Assembly: GCF_005144415.1 (NCBI RefSeq)
Contig: NZ_SWJE01000016.1
Coordinates: 1 to 64,000, forward strand
Direction: 5' to 3'
Length of the DNA stretch: 64,000 nucleotides
DNA from: Trinickia terrae
GTDB lineage: Bacteria; Pseudomonadota; Gammaproteobacteria; Burkholderiales; Burkholderiaceae
Part shown: in pieces, positions 63,995 to 64,000 of the stretch
How the letters are laid out: each line of letters opens with the position of its first letter
Position numbering within the stretch: position 1 is the stretch's first letter
Made by a program: the position numbers and the translations under genes
Notes under the pieces: model-generated
What the model saw: the letters and a program-made list of their open reading frames with translations, nothing else
What the model was told of the DNA's origin: nothing
The model's database searches: none

Positions 63995-64000
63995 GTTTTT

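Overview
The window reads as chromosomal DNA of a Burkholderiaceae bacterium (Burkholderia sensu lato). It is GC-rich. It carries a complete isc iron-sulfur operon with hscBA-fdx-iscX, the Lol and Bam envelope genes, the pyrG-kdsA-eno-ftsB block, and housekeeping genes whose lengths and motifs fit beta-proteobacteria. The genus cannot be fixed from the sequence alone.

The left edge (1-2783) is a nested mobile unit. A group II intron with a maturase ORF, a canonical 34-nt domain V (1312-1345) and a domain VI (2740-2783) is split between those two domains by an IS110-family element of IS1111 type (about 1346-2739). The element has an intact DEDD transposase, 14-bp perfect subterminal inverted repeats, and a 3' non-coding region that folds like a bridge RNA. 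Four guide segments in that region match the intron target on both sides of the junction and the two ends of the element. This is the most unusual thing in the window: an RNA-guided transposon that appears addressed to the catalytic core of a self-splicing retroelement.

2786-6392: a divergent IclR-type regulator and lutA-lutB (lactate oxidation), with no lutC beside them, then a small secreted or anchored protein. 6484-13057: a tyrosine phosphatase, then iscR-iscS-iscU-iscA, a terminator with a palindromic repeat, and hscB-hscA-fdx-iscX. Tandem IscR type 1 sites precede iscR. 13167-20642: a glycine-zipper envelope protein, lysS, prfB (programmed +1 frameshift), a FitAB/VapBC-like toxin-antitoxin pair with a perfect operator palindrome, recJ and a conserved protein of unknown function. 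20814-27076: lolC-lolD (lipoprotein sorting), a TatD DNase, comEC (DNA uptake) and a hydrolase. 27185-31791: pyrG, a cluster of palindromic repeats, kdsA, eno, ftsB.

31864-43146: a small Gly/Tyr/Trp-rich lipoprotein, hslO, a gamma-carbonic-anhydrase-like protein, a DUF455 ferritin-like protein, a hydrolase, a PHP phosphoesterase, a YciO-type protein, an M50 protease, trpS, a methyltransferase, dapA, bamC and an MBL hydrolase. 43276-51913: an Ala-rich lipoprotein, a JmjC ribosomal-oxygenase-like protein, an SlyD-type isomerase, a degenerate metallophosphoesterase-like secreted protein, mutS, lplT and suhB. 52306-63693: trmJ, cysE, lpxH, two cyclophilins, a TPR protein, cysS, an AlkA-like glycosylase with a basic tail, accA, tilS and lysC. 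The window closes with tRNA-Ser(GCU), which has its own strong promoter and terminator.

Most genes are tightly packed and separated by clear hairpin terminators. Several terminators are symmetric and serve convergent genes.
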